Assembly (NCBI GenBank): GCA_963807425.1
Contig: CAWEBZ010000011.1
Span: 78,621-142,620, forward strand
DNA length: 64,000 nt
Origin: VRUE01 sp963807425
GTDB lineage: Bacteria > Actinomycetota > Thermoleophilia > Solirubrobacterales > 70-9
Direction: 5' to 3'
Below the pieces are notes generated by a model, which saw only the letters and a list, made by a program, of their open reading frames with translations, was not told the DNA's origin and searched no databases. The position numbers were made by a program, and so were the translations under genes. Below are positions 6,373 through 14,779 of the stretch, piece after piece; the first letter of the stretch is position 1, and each line of letters starts with the position of its first letter.

Positions 6373-8478
6373 TCACGTAGGCAGCCGCTGCTGTTCGCTC
6401 AGAACCGGCGCGAAGAGGTCGCCCTTCTCCTCGATCCGGGTGAGGACCGCGGCGGGGTCGAAGCCGAGCCGGTCGCTGTCCCCATCCGACAGCGCCGCTT
6501 CGACCTCCTCCCACTCCAGCGGGGTCGAGACCGTCGGGCGCTCCCCCGCCAGCAATGAGTAGGCGCACACCGTCGTCTCGTCCCGGTCGTTTCGGCTCCA
6601 GTCGATCAGCACCCTTCCGCTCCGCTGGCGCTTGGCGTTCTTCGAGACAACCCGCTCGGGGAACTTGCTCTCCAGGGTCTTGGCGACTGCCTTGGCGAAG
6701 GGCTTGGTCTGCGCGTAGGTCGTCGCGGAGTTGAGCGGCACATAGAGCTGCAGCCCTCCGGAGCCCGAGGTCTTGGGATGGGAGCGCAGCCCCAGCTGCT
6801 CGAGCATTCCCCTGATCCAGATCGCCACCTGGGCGCAGTCGGCCATCTCAGCCCCCGAGCCGGGGTCGAGATCGAAGACCATCGCGGTCGGGTGCTCCAT
6901 ATCCGCCTCCAGGGAGAGGGAGGTATGCCGCTCGATCTCATCGCCGATCCTCAGCGGCCGGCCGCGGAGATGGGGCAGGAGGACATCGGCGATGCGGGTG
7001 TACCAGTCGATCGGCTCGGTCCGCTCGAGACCCACCTCGCTCGCCGTCTTGTCCTCGCGCAAGCCCTTGAAGGAGCCGTGGCGCACCATTCCCTCGGCGG
7101 TCAGCTCGCGGAACTCGATCTCCGCGACCAGCTCCGGCTTGACGAAATGGGCGTCCTTCTGCGGGACTTTTCCTGCCTTGAATGGACTCGTCTTCCGCTC
7201 CAGCGGGCCGAGCCGTGTGGCGAGCGTGGTCAGGTCCCGCTCGGAGAAGCCGGTGCCGATCTTGCCCGCGTAGCGCAGCTTCCCGCCGCCATCCGGTTCG
7301 AAGTACCCCATCAGCAGCGCGCCGATCCGATCGCGACGCCGGCCCTCACCCGGGGCCCAGCCGCCAATCACCAGCTCCTGACGCATGGTGTTCTTCACCT
7401 TCAGCCAGGCGCCCGTTCGCTTGCCCGGGGCATAGGCGCTCTCGAGGCGCTTCAGCACCACTCCCTCGAGGCCCTGCTCGCTGCTTGCCTCGAGCAGCTC
7501 CTTCGCCCGGCCGGTCGAATAGCCGGGCGTCTGCCAGCTCTGGCCGGAGAGCTCCAGCTGCTCGAGCAGCTCGCGACGCCGCTCATACGGTTCGTCGATC
7601 AGGTTGTGGCCATCGAGGTGGAGTAGGTCGAAGATCACGTAGGTGACCGGGTGCGTTTTCACCCTTTGCCGGACCACGTTCTCGGAGGTCTGGTGGATCC
7701 GCTGCTGCAGTCGCTCGAAGCTCGGCCGCCCGTCATCGTCGAAGGCGACCAGCTCGCCGTCAAGGACGGCGTCGCGGGCGCCGAGCTGGCGCGAAAGCCG
7801 CCGCACCTCCGGGTACTGGGCGGTGATGTCCCTGAGGTTGCGACTCTGCAGCCCGAGCCGGCCGGGACGGCAATAGGCGATCGCGCGCACGCCGTCCCAC
7901 TTGACCTCCACCGCCCAGCCCACGTCTTTCGCCGGCAGCTCGGCGAGCCGGGCGAGCATCGGCACCACCGATTCGGGGAAGGGGTCGCGCGTCTCACTGG
8001 GCGGATCGATCCGGTGGATCATCCAGTCCTTCTCGCTGCCGGCGCGGAAGAGCGCGTAGCGACCACTGAGGCGCTCGCCGGCAAAGCTGAAGATGATTTT
8101 CCCCTCGACCCACTTGTGACACTCGTAGGTGCCGCTGTCCCAGATCTTCATCGTCCCGGCGCCGTACTCGCCGGCCGGTATCTCGCCCTCGAAGTCGAGG
8201 TACTCGAGCGGATGGTCCTCGGTGTGGACGGCCTTGCGGTTTTCGCTCGGATCGTTGGGGATGCCGTTGGGGATCGCCCAGGAGACGGCGGTGCCGTCGT
8301 GCTCGAGCCGCAGGTCCCAGTGCAGCCGGCGGGCGCTGTGCTCCTGGACGACAAAGCGCGGCGCCCCCTTTTTGCGGCGGCGTTTTTTCGCCGCCGGCTC
8401 GGGCGTGGCGGCGAAATCGCGTTTGCGCTCGTACTCGCTGAGCTTGCCGGTTTTCTTATGGTTGGCTTTCGCTGCCAT
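6373..8478 (-). CDS. ligD: LigD-type DNA end-joining ligase, PE-Lig-reduced Pol
   Basis: The protein has 701 residues and acts in Ku-dependent repair of double-strand breaks. Residues about 35-160 are the 3'-phosphoesterase domain (HWDLRLEHDG, TEDHPLEY, AGEYGAGTM). Residues 165-480 are the ATP-dependent ligase with the adenylated lysine in EVKWDG (Lys193), GVVLKRLES and WLKVKN. The remainder is polymerase-like: LLPHLRGRPL, then MVFDLDPG (metal aspartates near 535-538), KTSGSGGLQLYVPL and LIDWSRN. The order PE-Lig-Pol is that of the Pseudomonas enzyme, which is about 840 residues. The deficit is in the Pol domain, where roughly 80 residues between the N-terminal helix and FDLDP are missing. 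No ku gene is seen in this window. The next gene is divergent, 61 bp away. Confidence 0.9.
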   Translation of the reverse strand: MAAKANHKKTGKLSEYERKRDFAATPEPAAKKRRRKKGAPRFVVQEHSARRLHWDLRLEHDGTAVSWAIPNGIPNDPSENRKAVHTEDHPLEYLDFEGEIPAGEYGAGTMKIWDSGTYECHKWVEGKIIFSFAGERLSGRYALFRAGSEKDWMIHRIDPPSETRDPFPESVVPMLARLAELPAKDVGWAVEVKWDGVRAIAYCRPGRLGLQSRNLRDITAQYPEVRRLSRQLGARDAVLDGELVAFDDDGRPSFERLQQRIHQTSENVVRQRVKTHPVTYVIFDLLHLDGHNLIDEPYERRRELLEQLELSGQSWQTPGYSTGRAKELLEASSEQGLEGVVLKRLESAYAPGKRTGAWLKVKNTMRQELVIGGWAPGEGRRRDRIGALLMGYFEPDGGGKLRYAGKIGTGFSERDLTTLATRLGPLERKTSPFKAGKVPQKDAHFVKPELVAEIEFRELTAEGMVRHGSFKGLREDKTASEVGLERTEPIDWYTRIADVLLPHLRGRPLRIGDEIERHTSLSLEADMEHPTAMVFDLDPGSGAEMADCAQVAIWIRGMLEQLGLRSHPKTSGSGGLQLYVPLNSATTYAQTKPFAKAVAKTLESKFPERVVSKNAKRQRSGRVLIDWSRNDRDETTVCAYSLLAGERPTVSTPLEWEEVEAALSDGDSDRLGFDPAAVLTRIEEKGDLFAPVLSEQQRLPT

Positions 8479-8539
8479 GGAGAAGCCCTGGGCGGGATTG
8501 CAGGGATTGCAAATATGACCCGATGGGTAGGTTCTCTAA

Positions 8540-9499
8540 GTGAAGCAATCGGCGTTTTGCCACGAGGTGCTCTTCTACGACAGCGCTGACGAGTTCTTGG
8601 CGGGAACCGTCCCTTTCATCCGAGGCGCGCTCGAGGCCGAGGAGCCCGCTCTGGTTGCGCTTGGTCAAGAGAGGATCGAGTTGCTGCAAGGCGAGCTCGG
8701 CACCGACGCGACCGGGGTCCGCTTCGCCGACATGGAGGAGCTCGGCCGCAATCCCGCCCGCCTCATTCCCGCCTGGCGCGAGTTCGTCGACGAGAACGGT
8801 GGCGAGGACCGCGCCATGCGGGGAATCGGAGAACCGATCTGGCCGGGACGGAGCGCGGTGGAGATCGATGAGTGCCAGCGCCACGAGTCGCTGCTGAACG
8901 TCGCTTTCGGCGCCACGCCGGCACTGTCGCTGCTCTGCCCCTACGACAGCAGTCGCCTCGATGACGATGTCCTCGAGGCCGCCCTTGCCTGCCATCCCTT
9001 TCTCGCCCGGGACGGCGAGAGCTATGCGAACGCAGCCTGCAAAGAGGTCGCAGCGCCGTCGAGTCCCTTCGCCGGCGAGCTTTCTCCGCGGCCTGAGGGC
9101 TCAGAGGCGCTTCGGTTCGACCGCGGCGCATTGCACCGGGTGAGGAAGCTCATATCGGTCGCGGCCGAGCGCGCCGGGCTCTCTGCTTCGCGCGGAGACG
9201 ACCTGGTCACCGCGGTCAGCGAGCTGGCCGCCAACAGCGTCCTGCACGGTGGGGGGGAGGGGACGCTAAGCCTCTGGCTGGAGGCGGATGCGCTCGTCGT
9301 CGAAGCCGAGGATCTGGGCTGCATCGAGGAGCCTCTGGTCGGACGGCAGCGCCCTGCTCCCACCCAGGAAGGTGGTCGCGGGCTTTGGCTCGTCAACCAG
9401 CTGTGCGATCTGGTTCAGGTGCGTTCCGGCCCCGAAGCAACTGCGATTCGGGTCCGCATGGATCTTTCTCTCCAGCCGTCACAGGCGCTTGCGTATTAG
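8540..9499 (+). CDS. MEDS-domain / RsbW-like anti-sigma kinase
   Basis: The 319-residue protein starts at a GTG (no strong Shine-Dalgarno). Residues about 5-165 resemble the MEDS/DcmR-type sensory domain (HEVLFYDSADEFLAGTVPFI, a later ECQRHESLLNVAF, and SLLCPYD). Residues 195-312 are a GHKL ATPase of the RsbW/HATPase_c_2 kind: ELAANSVLHGG (N box), VEAEDLGCIEEP and GGRGLWLVNQLCD (G box). It probably binds and inhibits a SigB/SigF-type factor and phosphorylates a STAS antagonist. Both partners are encoded within 3 kb (STAS at 11.4 kb, sigma at 11.8 kb). The MEDS part would be the input, but its ligand is unknown. Confidence 0.82.
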   Translation: MKQSAFCHEVLFYDSADEFLAGTVPFIRGALEAEEPALVALGQERIELLQGELGTDATGVRFADMEELGRNPARLIPAWREFVDENGGEDRAMRGIGEPIWPGRSAVEIDECQRHESLLNVAFGATPALSLLCPYDSSRLDDDVLEAALACHPFLARDGESYANAACKEVAAPSSPFAGELSPRPEGSEALRFDRGALHRVRKLISVAAERAGLSASRGDDLVTAVSELAANSVLHGGGEGTLSLWLEADALVVEAEDLGCIEEPLVGRQRPAPTQEGGRGLWLVNQLCDLVQVRSGPEATAIRVRMDLSLQPSQALAY

Positions 9500-9594
9500 C
9501 CATCCCGGCTCGAGGAATTTGCGTATTGCTTCCCTGAGGCGCGATACTCTCTTTTGAGTAGCGGGTCTCGTGAAGAGGGGAAGGAGGAGCGCAA

Positions 9595-11016
9595 GTGATG
9601 GCAGTGGACCTGATCGTGATCCCGATCCTGATCGCGGCCCTGGCCATTCTCGCCACGGTGCTCGGGATTTCGCTGGCCCGAACACGGCGGCGCTTCAGGC
9701 TGCTCGGCCGCATCGCCAGGGTTTCCGACGAAGCCAGCTCTCTGCCCGACACGCTTGAGGCGATCTGCGAGATCCTCGTTCCCGACTTTGCCGACTTCTG
9801 CATGCTCGACGTGGTCACCGACGGCCAGGCCCACCGGGCAGCTACGAGGGTCGCCTCGGAGGACTACGCGGAGCAGGAGCGAGGCTTGGCTCAGCGCAAG
9901 CCATCGCTGCCGGCCCGCATGACCGCGGATTCCAGCGAGTCCCTGCAGCCGCGCTTCTACGAACGCATGACGGAGGCCGACCTGCGCGAGATCGCCCACG
10001 ACGAGGGAGAGGACCTTGAGTTCCTCAGGAGCCTCGGTGTCCGCTCGGCGATCACCGTCGCGCTGCGGGCGCGCGGTCAGGTGACCGGGGCGCTGACCAT
10101 GGGAGTCGCCTGGTCTGGCAGGCGGTACCGGCGCGACGACTCGCAGTTCGCCTGGATCCTCTCCGGCCGCGTCGCTCTGGCGCTGGATAACGCCGGACTC
10201 TCTTCGGACCTCGAACGGGCGGAGCGCGCCCGGTCGGAGATTGCCGAAACGCTGCAGCGCGGCCTTCTACCGCCGCCCTTGCCCCACATCCCCGGCTGGT
10301 CTGCGGCGGCGGTCTACCGCCCCGCCGGGGCCGAGAACGAGATCGGCGGCGACTTCTACGACGCCTTCCCGATTCCCGGCGGCTGGATGCTGGTGATCGG
10401 CGACGTGACCGGACGCGGCGCGCGGGCCGCCTCGATTACGGCGCAAGCTCGATACACGTTGCGTGCGGCCGCCCTGCTCACCGGCGATCCACACGTGGCG
10501 CTGACCACTCTCAACCGGGCTCTGCTTGCGCGCAGGGACTCGGCGCTGTGCAGCGTCGCGGCGATCGCCGTCAGCGAGGATCCGGGAGAGCCGGTGCGGC
10601 TGGCCGTCGCGGGTCACCCGCCACCCCTCCTGGTCGACAGCGAGGGCGTGACCGAGTCGACGGCGTCGGGCCCGGTGCTGGGAGCCTTCGACGATGCGGA
10701 GTGGACGATCGAGCGCAGGCTCCTGACACCCGGCCAGCAGGTGGTCATAGTCACCGACGGCATAACCGAGGCCTGTGGGCCCGCCGGGCGCTTCGGCGAG
10801 GAGCGTCTGCATGCGGAGTTGGCAGGAGCGCCGAGCCCGGTCCTAGCCGTACAGCGGCTGGAGGGTGCGCTGCACGCCTTCACCGAGGGACGGCTCGACG
10901 ACGACGCCGCGATCCTGGCGCTGGCGCCCACCGCTCCCAACCAGGGCTCCGACCTCGCTGCCGCGTCTCGCGAGCCGGCGCTCGCGGTTCCTGACCTGGG
11001 AGGCGGAGATGGATGA
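9595..11016 (+). CDS. GAF-SpoIIE (PP2C) serine phosphatase, membrane-anchored
   Basis: The protein has 472-473 residues. AAGGAGG lies upstream, and GTG 9595 or ATG 9598 could start. A single N-terminal membrane helix (LIVIPILIAALAILATVLGI) is followed by a GAF-like region (about residues 45-190) and a PP2C/SpoIIE domain from about 225: EIGGDFYDAF, GDVTGRGARAASITAQARY, VAGHPPPLL, VTDGITEA, LDDDAAILAL. The conserved metal aspartates are present. It would dephosphorylate the STAS antagonist and so free the sigma factor. The last codons overlap the start of the next gene (ATGGATGA), which suggests translational coupling. Confidence 0.88.
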   Translation: MMAVDLIVIPILIAALAILATVLGISLARTRRRFRLLGRIARVSDEASSLPDTLEAICEILVPDFADFCMLDVVTDGQAHRAATRVASEDYAEQERGLAQRKPSLPARMTADSSESLQPRFYERMTEADLREIAHDEGEDLEFLRSLGVRSAITVALRARGQVTGALTMGVAWSGRRYRRDDSQFAWILSGRVALALDNAGLSSDLERAERARSEIAETLQRGLLPPPLPHIPGWSAAAVYRPAGAENEIGGDFYDAFPIPGGWMLVIGDVTGRGARAASITAQARYTLRAAALLTGDPHVALTTLNRALLARRDSALCSVAAIAVSEDPGEPVRLAVAGHPPPLLVDSEGVTESTASGPVLGAFDDAEWTIERRLLTPGQQVVIVTDGITEACGPAGRFGEERLHAELAGAPSPVLAVQRLEGALHAFTEGRLDDDAAILALAPTAPNQGSDLAAASREPALAVPDLGGGDG

Positions 11017-11410
11017 GTACAAGGTGCTGGTCGAGCGCCTCTTCGACGCTTTCAATCGCCGTGATCCGGCGGGCATCGTCAGCACCTGCGACGAGGAGAT
11101 GGAGTTCTTCTCGGTCACGGCGGCGGAAGCCGGACGCACCGATCCCTACGTCGGCCCCGGCGGCATGCACGACTACCTCGGCGACGTGGCGAAGCTCTGG
11201 GAAGAGCTGCTGATCACGCCGATGATGGTCGAGCGCCAGGGAGACCGGCTCCTCGTCAGGGGCCGGGTCTACGCGCGCAGCAGGGAGTTGGGCATTCGCG
11301 ACGTGCCGGTGGCCTGGATCTGGGAGGTCCGCGAAGGCCGGTTCGTCCGCGGCGAGGTCTTCGCCGATCCGGAGGAGGCCGCTCTGAGGTTCGCCGCGAT
11401 CTCGGCCTGA
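11009..11410 (+). CDS. SnoaL-like / NTF2-fold protein
   Basis: The 133-residue protein starts at an ATG that overlaps the stop of the phosphatase gene by 8 nt. The N-terminal helix VLVERLFDAFNRRDPAGIVSTCDEEMEFF, followed by strands containing GRVYARSRELG and VAWIWEVREGRFVRGEVFADPEEAL, is the SnoaL-like pattern of small cone-shaped ligand-binding or isomerase proteins. No catalytic residue can be assigned. Coupling to the phosphatase suggests a role in, or regulation by, the stress system. Confidence 0.75.
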   Translation: MDEYKVLVERLFDAFNRRDPAGIVSTCDEEMEFFSVTAAEAGRTDPYVGPGGMHDYLGDVAKLWEELLITPMMVERQGDRLLVRGRVYARSRELGIRDVPVAWIWEVREGRFVRGEVFADPEEAALRFAAISA

Positions 11411-11414
11411 GGGG

Positions 11415-11774
11415 CTACGCCGCGCCGTCCGGCGAGGACTCGACTAGCGGCAGCCTCTCGTCGATGCCGGTCAGCTGCAGAACGCGGGTGACCGTCGATG
11501 ACTTGCTCGGAACGAACCGAAGTCGGCTCGCCTCTCCGTTGTGGCGCAGGGCCGCGACCAGCAGTGCGATGCCGGTCGAGTCGATGAACTCGAGCTCGCT
11601 CATGTCGACGATGACCTCGCCTCCGCCGTTCATCGCCTGGTCCAGCTCGGCTTCGGCGGTCTTGCAATTGGCGAGGTCGAGCTCGCCGCAGAGCGAAACG
11701 ACATGTGTGTCGCCTTTCATGGCGCTCCGTACGACAAGCGTCCCATCGGAGATGTCGTGCTGTTCGTTCGGCAT
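11415..11774 (-). CDS. STAS-domain anti-sigma factor antagonist
   Basis: The protein has 119 residues of the RsbV/SpoIIAA type. After a short N-terminal tail, VVSLCGELDLANCKTAEAEL and IVDMSELEFIDSTGIALL show the STAS fold, with the phosphorylatable Ser in FIDSTG (about residue 66). It binds the RsbW-like kinase when unphosphorylated and thereby frees the sigma factor. It is convergent with the SnoaL-like gene (4 bp between stop codons) and lies just downstream of sigF on the same strand, 59 bp away. Confidence 0.88.
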   Translation of the reverse strand: MPNEQHDISDGTLVVRSAMKGDTHVVSLCGELDLANCKTAEAELDQAMNGGGEVIVDMSELEFIDSTGIALLVAALRHNGEASRLRFVPSKSSTVTRVLQLTGIDERLPLVESSPDGAA

Positions 11775-11833
11775 CGGCGGACTGGATGGTAGTCGTCCAG
11801 TTTGGTGCCGATGTTTCGCGCGGAGCCTCCGGG

Positions 11834-12685
11834 CTAGGCCTCTGGGTCGCGTTCCTCCCCGATCTGCTCGCGGAGCCTCTGCAGCGCCTGGCGGAGGATC
11901 CGCGAGACGTGCATCTGCGAGTGGCCGATCCGCTCGGCGATCTGCAACTGCGTCAGGTCCTCAACGAAACGAAGACGAAGCACGACTTGCTCACGCTCGC
12001 TGAGGTGGGGAAGCGCGGCGTCCAAGTCGGCCCGTCCTTCGGCCAGGCCAAATCCCTCGTCCTCGCTGCCGACCCACTCGGAGGCCGGCGCGTCGTCCCG
12101 GTCGTCGTTGCCGGCGGGATGATCGAGGGACAACGGGCGGCGGTTGTCGTTGGCCGCGAGGACCTCGAGGACGTCGGTTTGCTCGAGGTCCAGATGCTCG
12201 GCGATCTCACCGACGGACGGCGAGCGCTGCAGTTCTTCGGCCAGCGCGTCGATCGCATTGCCGACGTCGGCTATCCGATCGTGCAGGGCGCGGGGCACGC
12301 GCACCGTCCAGACGCGATCGCGGAAATGGCGCTTCAGCTCGCCGAGGATGGTCGGAGACGCGAAGGCGGTGAAGGGGATCCCGCGAGTCGGGTCGAAGCG
12401 GTCGATCGCGTTGACCAGACCGAGGCTAGCCACCTGGAGCAGGTCGTCCGAGGTCTCGCTGGAGGTGCGATAGCGGCGCGCGAGGTTCCTGGCGAAGGAG
12501 AGATGGCGACGCACCAGCTCCTCTCTCGCCTGGGAGTCGCGGCGCTCGGTCAGGAGCTCCCACAACGCCGGCTCGCCCATTAGGCGCGCCTGCATTCCTG
12601 CCGAGGCAACCTTCGCACGCGGCCAGTCGTGCGGCTCGACGGCCGTGGATGACTCTCGATTCCGCAGTGCGGTGACGCTCTCCAT
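11834..12685 (-). CDS. sigF: SigB/SigF-family RNA polymerase sigma factor
   Basis: The protein has 283 residues. Region 2 is at about 55-125 (LVRRHLSFARNLARRY, DLLQVASLGLVNAIDRFDPTRG, FTAFASPTILGELKRHFRD). Region 3 follows (VRVPRALHDRI, RSPSVGEIAEHL). Region 4 is near the C-terminus (LSEREQVVLRLRFVEDLTQLQIAERIGHSQMHVSRILRQAL, split here only by reading length). The layout and sequence fit group 3 stress sigma factors controlled by partner switching. It lies in the same 4-kb cluster as the kinase, phosphatase and STAS genes. Confidence 0.88.
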   Translation of the reverse strand: MESVTALRNRESSTAVEPHDWPRAKVASAGMQARLMGEPALWELLTERRDSQAREELVRRHLSFARNLARRYRTSSETSDDLLQVASLGLVNAIDRFDPTRGIPFTAFASPTILGELKRHFRDRVWTVRVPRALHDRIADVGNAIDALAEELQRSPSVGEIAEHLDLEQTDVLEVLAANDNRRPLSLDHPAGNDDRDDAPASEWVGSEDEGFGLAEGRADLDAALPHLSEREQVVLRLRFVEDLTQLQIAERIGHSQMHVSRILRQALQRLREQIGEERDPEA

Positions 12686-12739
12686 CCCCAGCGCCGGTTA
12701 CCCCGCGTGACTGTGGCCAAACGCCTGGGTTGGGAGCGC

Positions 12740-13186
12740 TCAGTTCGCGCAGCGTTCGCAAAGCCCGCGCAGAACGACGTCATGCTCGGCGATCTCGAAG
12801 GGAACTTGCTCAGACACCTGGGCGATCGCCTGCTCCAGGCGAGGGTCCTCGAAGGGCTCCAGCCTGCCGCAGCGGCGGCAGATCGCGTGATGGTGATGGT
12901 GGCCGTTGGGGTCGATCCGCTCGTAGCTGGCGATTCCCCGCTCGGCCTCGAAGCGCTGCACCAGGCGCAGCTCCTCGAGGCGATCGAGGGCGCGGTAGAC
13001 GCTGGCCCGTCCGACCGAGGCATTGCGGCGGCGCAGCTCCTGCTCCAGCTCCAGGGCGGTGACCGCGCAGTCGTGGCGGGCGAGTGCCTCGACCACCGCG
13101 GTGCGGGCGCCGCCGCGCCGGTGGCCTGCTTCGCCGAGGATCTCCAGGGCGTGCTCCGCCCACTTGGTGTCGACCGCAGCCGCCAT
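12740..13186 (-). CDS. zur: Fur-family regulator, probably Zur
   Basis: The protein has 148 residues. The N-terminal winged helix is GGARTAVVEALARHDCAVTALEL then VGRASVYRALDRLEELRLVQRF. The dimerisation half has a His run (NGHHHHHAICRRCG) and two CxxC pairs (CRRC, about residue 103, and CERC at the C-terminus), the structural zinc site of Fur proteins. It is the last gene of the zinc-uptake operon and its start abuts the stop of the permease gene. A palindrome at the operon promoter is the likely operator. Zur rather than Fur is inferred from this linkage. Confidence 0.85.
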   Translation of the reverse strand: MAAAVDTKWAEHALEILGEAGHRRGGARTAVVEALARHDCAVTALELEQELRRRNASVGRASVYRALDRLEELRLVQRFEAERGIASYERIDPNGHHHHHAICRRCGRLEPFEDPRLEQAIAQVSEQVPFEIAEHDVVLRGLCERCAN

Positions 13187-14029
13187 CTAGCCGATCGTAG
13201 CCTCCGCGGAGGCTCGCCTTTCGCCCCTGAGAGAGACGAGCCGGCCGGTCGGCAGCGAAAGCAGATAGGCGGCGACGATCGCCAGCGCCACCGAGGCGCC
13301 CCCGGCGGTTCCGGCGTAGTAGGAGAGGTAGAGGCCGGCGAAGCCGGCGAGCACCGCGATCGCGACGGCGAGGGCGATCATCGGCACGATCCGCTCGCTG
13401 AGCTGGCGAGCGGCCGCGGCCGGCCCGACGAAGACCGCCACCACGAGCAGGTTGCCGAGGCCCTGGACGGAGACGACGATCGCCGCTGCGAGCAGGATCA
13501 GCAGAGCCGTTTCCGTCCTCCCCGGCGAGGCGCCGAGCGAGCGCGCCGCGCCGCGATCGAAGCCGCCGGCCAGCAGCCGGCCGTGAAGCAGCAGAAGCGC
13601 GCCGCCGACGGCCAGAGCGAGGATGCCGGCAGCGGCGAGGTCGCCGTTGGAGGGGCCGAGGATGTCGCCGAAGAGCACCTCCTGGATGCCGGGCGGGGAA
13701 TCCGGCGAGAGCGCCAGCAGGATGCCGAGGCCGAACAGGGTGGTGACGACGACGCCGACGGCGACCTCGCGGCTGACGCCCGGGACTCGTGAGACGGCGG
13801 CGATCGCCAGCGCGGCGACGACGACCCCGGGGATCCCGCCGACGATCAGCGGCAGGCCGGCGAGGGCGGCGACGATCAGCCCGGGGAAGATCGCGTGGGC
13901 TAGCGACTCGGCCGCGTAGGAGAGTCGGTAGAGGACCACCCAGCAACCGAGCGCGCCGCCGGCGATCCCGATCAGGGTCATCTCGGCAATCGCCCGTCGC
14001 ATGAATTCGTCTTGCAGGGGCTCGAGCAT
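13187..14029 (-). CDS. znuB: Zinc/manganese ABC transporter permease
   Basis: The 280-residue inner-membrane protein of the ABC-3 family has eight or nine hydrophobic segments. Recognisable stretches are SYAAESLAHAIFPGLIVA near the N-terminus, VLFGDILG in the middle and VVAVFVGPAAAARQL towards the C-terminus. It would pair with the ATPase encoded 3 bp upstream. The operon also has a second permease (fused to the binding protein), so the transporter may use a heterodimeric membrane part. Confidence 0.87.
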   Translation of the reverse strand: MLEPLQDEFMRRAIAEMTLIGIAGGALGCWVVLYRLSYAAESLAHAIFPGLIVAALAGLPLIVGGIPGVVVAALAIAAVSRVPGVSREVAVGVVVTTLFGLGILLALSPDSPPGIQEVLFGDILGPSNGDLAAAGILALAVGGALLLLHGRLLAGGFDRGAARSLGASPGRTETALLILLAAAIVVSVQGLGNLLVVAVFVGPAAAARQLSERIVPMIALAVAIAVLAGFAGLYLSYYAGTAGGASVALAIVAAYLLSLPTGRLVSLRGERRASAEATIG

Positions 14030-14032
14030 CGC

Positions 14033-14779
14033 TCAGTGGTGATGGTGGGGGGGGAGGATCGCGCGAGAGGAGGAGCCCGGCAGCTCGACGATCGAGCCGC
14101 CGTAGGTCGCTTCCAGCACGGCCAGGTCCAGCACCTCCTCCGCTGGGCCGACCGCGATCTGGCTGCCGTTGATGCAGAGCACGCTGTCCCAGCGCCGGGC
14201 CTGCTCGAGGTCGTGGGTGGCGATCGCGATCGCGCGGCCCTCGGCGGCGAGCTTCTCGATCAGTGCTTCGAGGCGCTCGGAGGCGGGGCGGTCGAGGCCG
14301 GAGAAGGGCTCGTCGAGGAGCAGGATCCGAGCGTCCTGGACCAGGCTGCGCGCGACCAGCACCCGTTGGCGCTGGCCGCCGGAGAGCTTGCCGAAGGTCT
14401 CCCCGGCGAGATCGCCGAGGCCGACCCTGGCGAGCGCCTCCACCGCGGCCTCACGATCGCGCCTGCCCGGCCGCCGCCACCAGGGCAGGCGGGAAAGTGC
14501 TCCCATCGCGGCCACGTCGAGCGCGGAGACGGGGTAGTCGAGCTGGGAGCGCTCGGTCTGGGGGACGGTGGCGCAGCGGGCCCCCACGCGCAGCTCTCCC
14601 CCGAGCGGCTGCAGCTCCCCCAGCAGGGCACGCAGCAGAGTCGTCTTGCCGCCGCCGTTGGGGCCGAGCAGTGCCATCCTCTCGCCGGGTCGCAGGGCGA
14701 AGGAGACTGCGGAGATCGCCGGCTCGCCGCCGTAGCCGACGGCGAGTCCGGTGGCTTCTATTAGCGGCCGATCCTGCAC
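14033..14779 (-). CDS. znuC: Zinc/manganese ABC transporter ATP-binding protein
   Basis: The protein has 248 residues. Walker A is GPNGGGKTT, the Q loop is VPQTERSQLDYPVSALDV, the signature is LSGGQRQRVLVARSL, Walker B is ILLLDEPFSGLD and the H loop is ATHDLEQA. The C-terminus ends in a His cluster (PPHHHH), common in zinc-handling proteins. The GTG at 14779 is chosen because GGGGGAGG lies upstream and IEATGLAVGYGG follows. It overlaps the stop of the fused permease gene by 19 nt, so the two are translationally linked. Confidence 0.88.
   Translation of the reverse strand: MQDRPLIEATGLAVGYGGEPAISAVSFALRPGERMALLGPNGGGKTTLLRALLGELQPLGGELRVGARCATVPQTERSQLDYPVSALDVAAMGALSRLPWWRRPGRRDREAAVEALARVGLGDLAGETFGKLSGGQRQRVLVARSLVQDARILLLDEPFSGLDRPASERLEALIEKLAAEGRAIAIATHDLEQARRWDSVLCINGSQIAVGPAEEVLDLAVLEATYGGSIVELPGSSSRAILPPHHHH

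Noticed and set aside
12810..13946. 378-codon minus-strand frame over zur and the permease
   Set aside because: Out-of-frame reading of the same strand; no sensible protein features.
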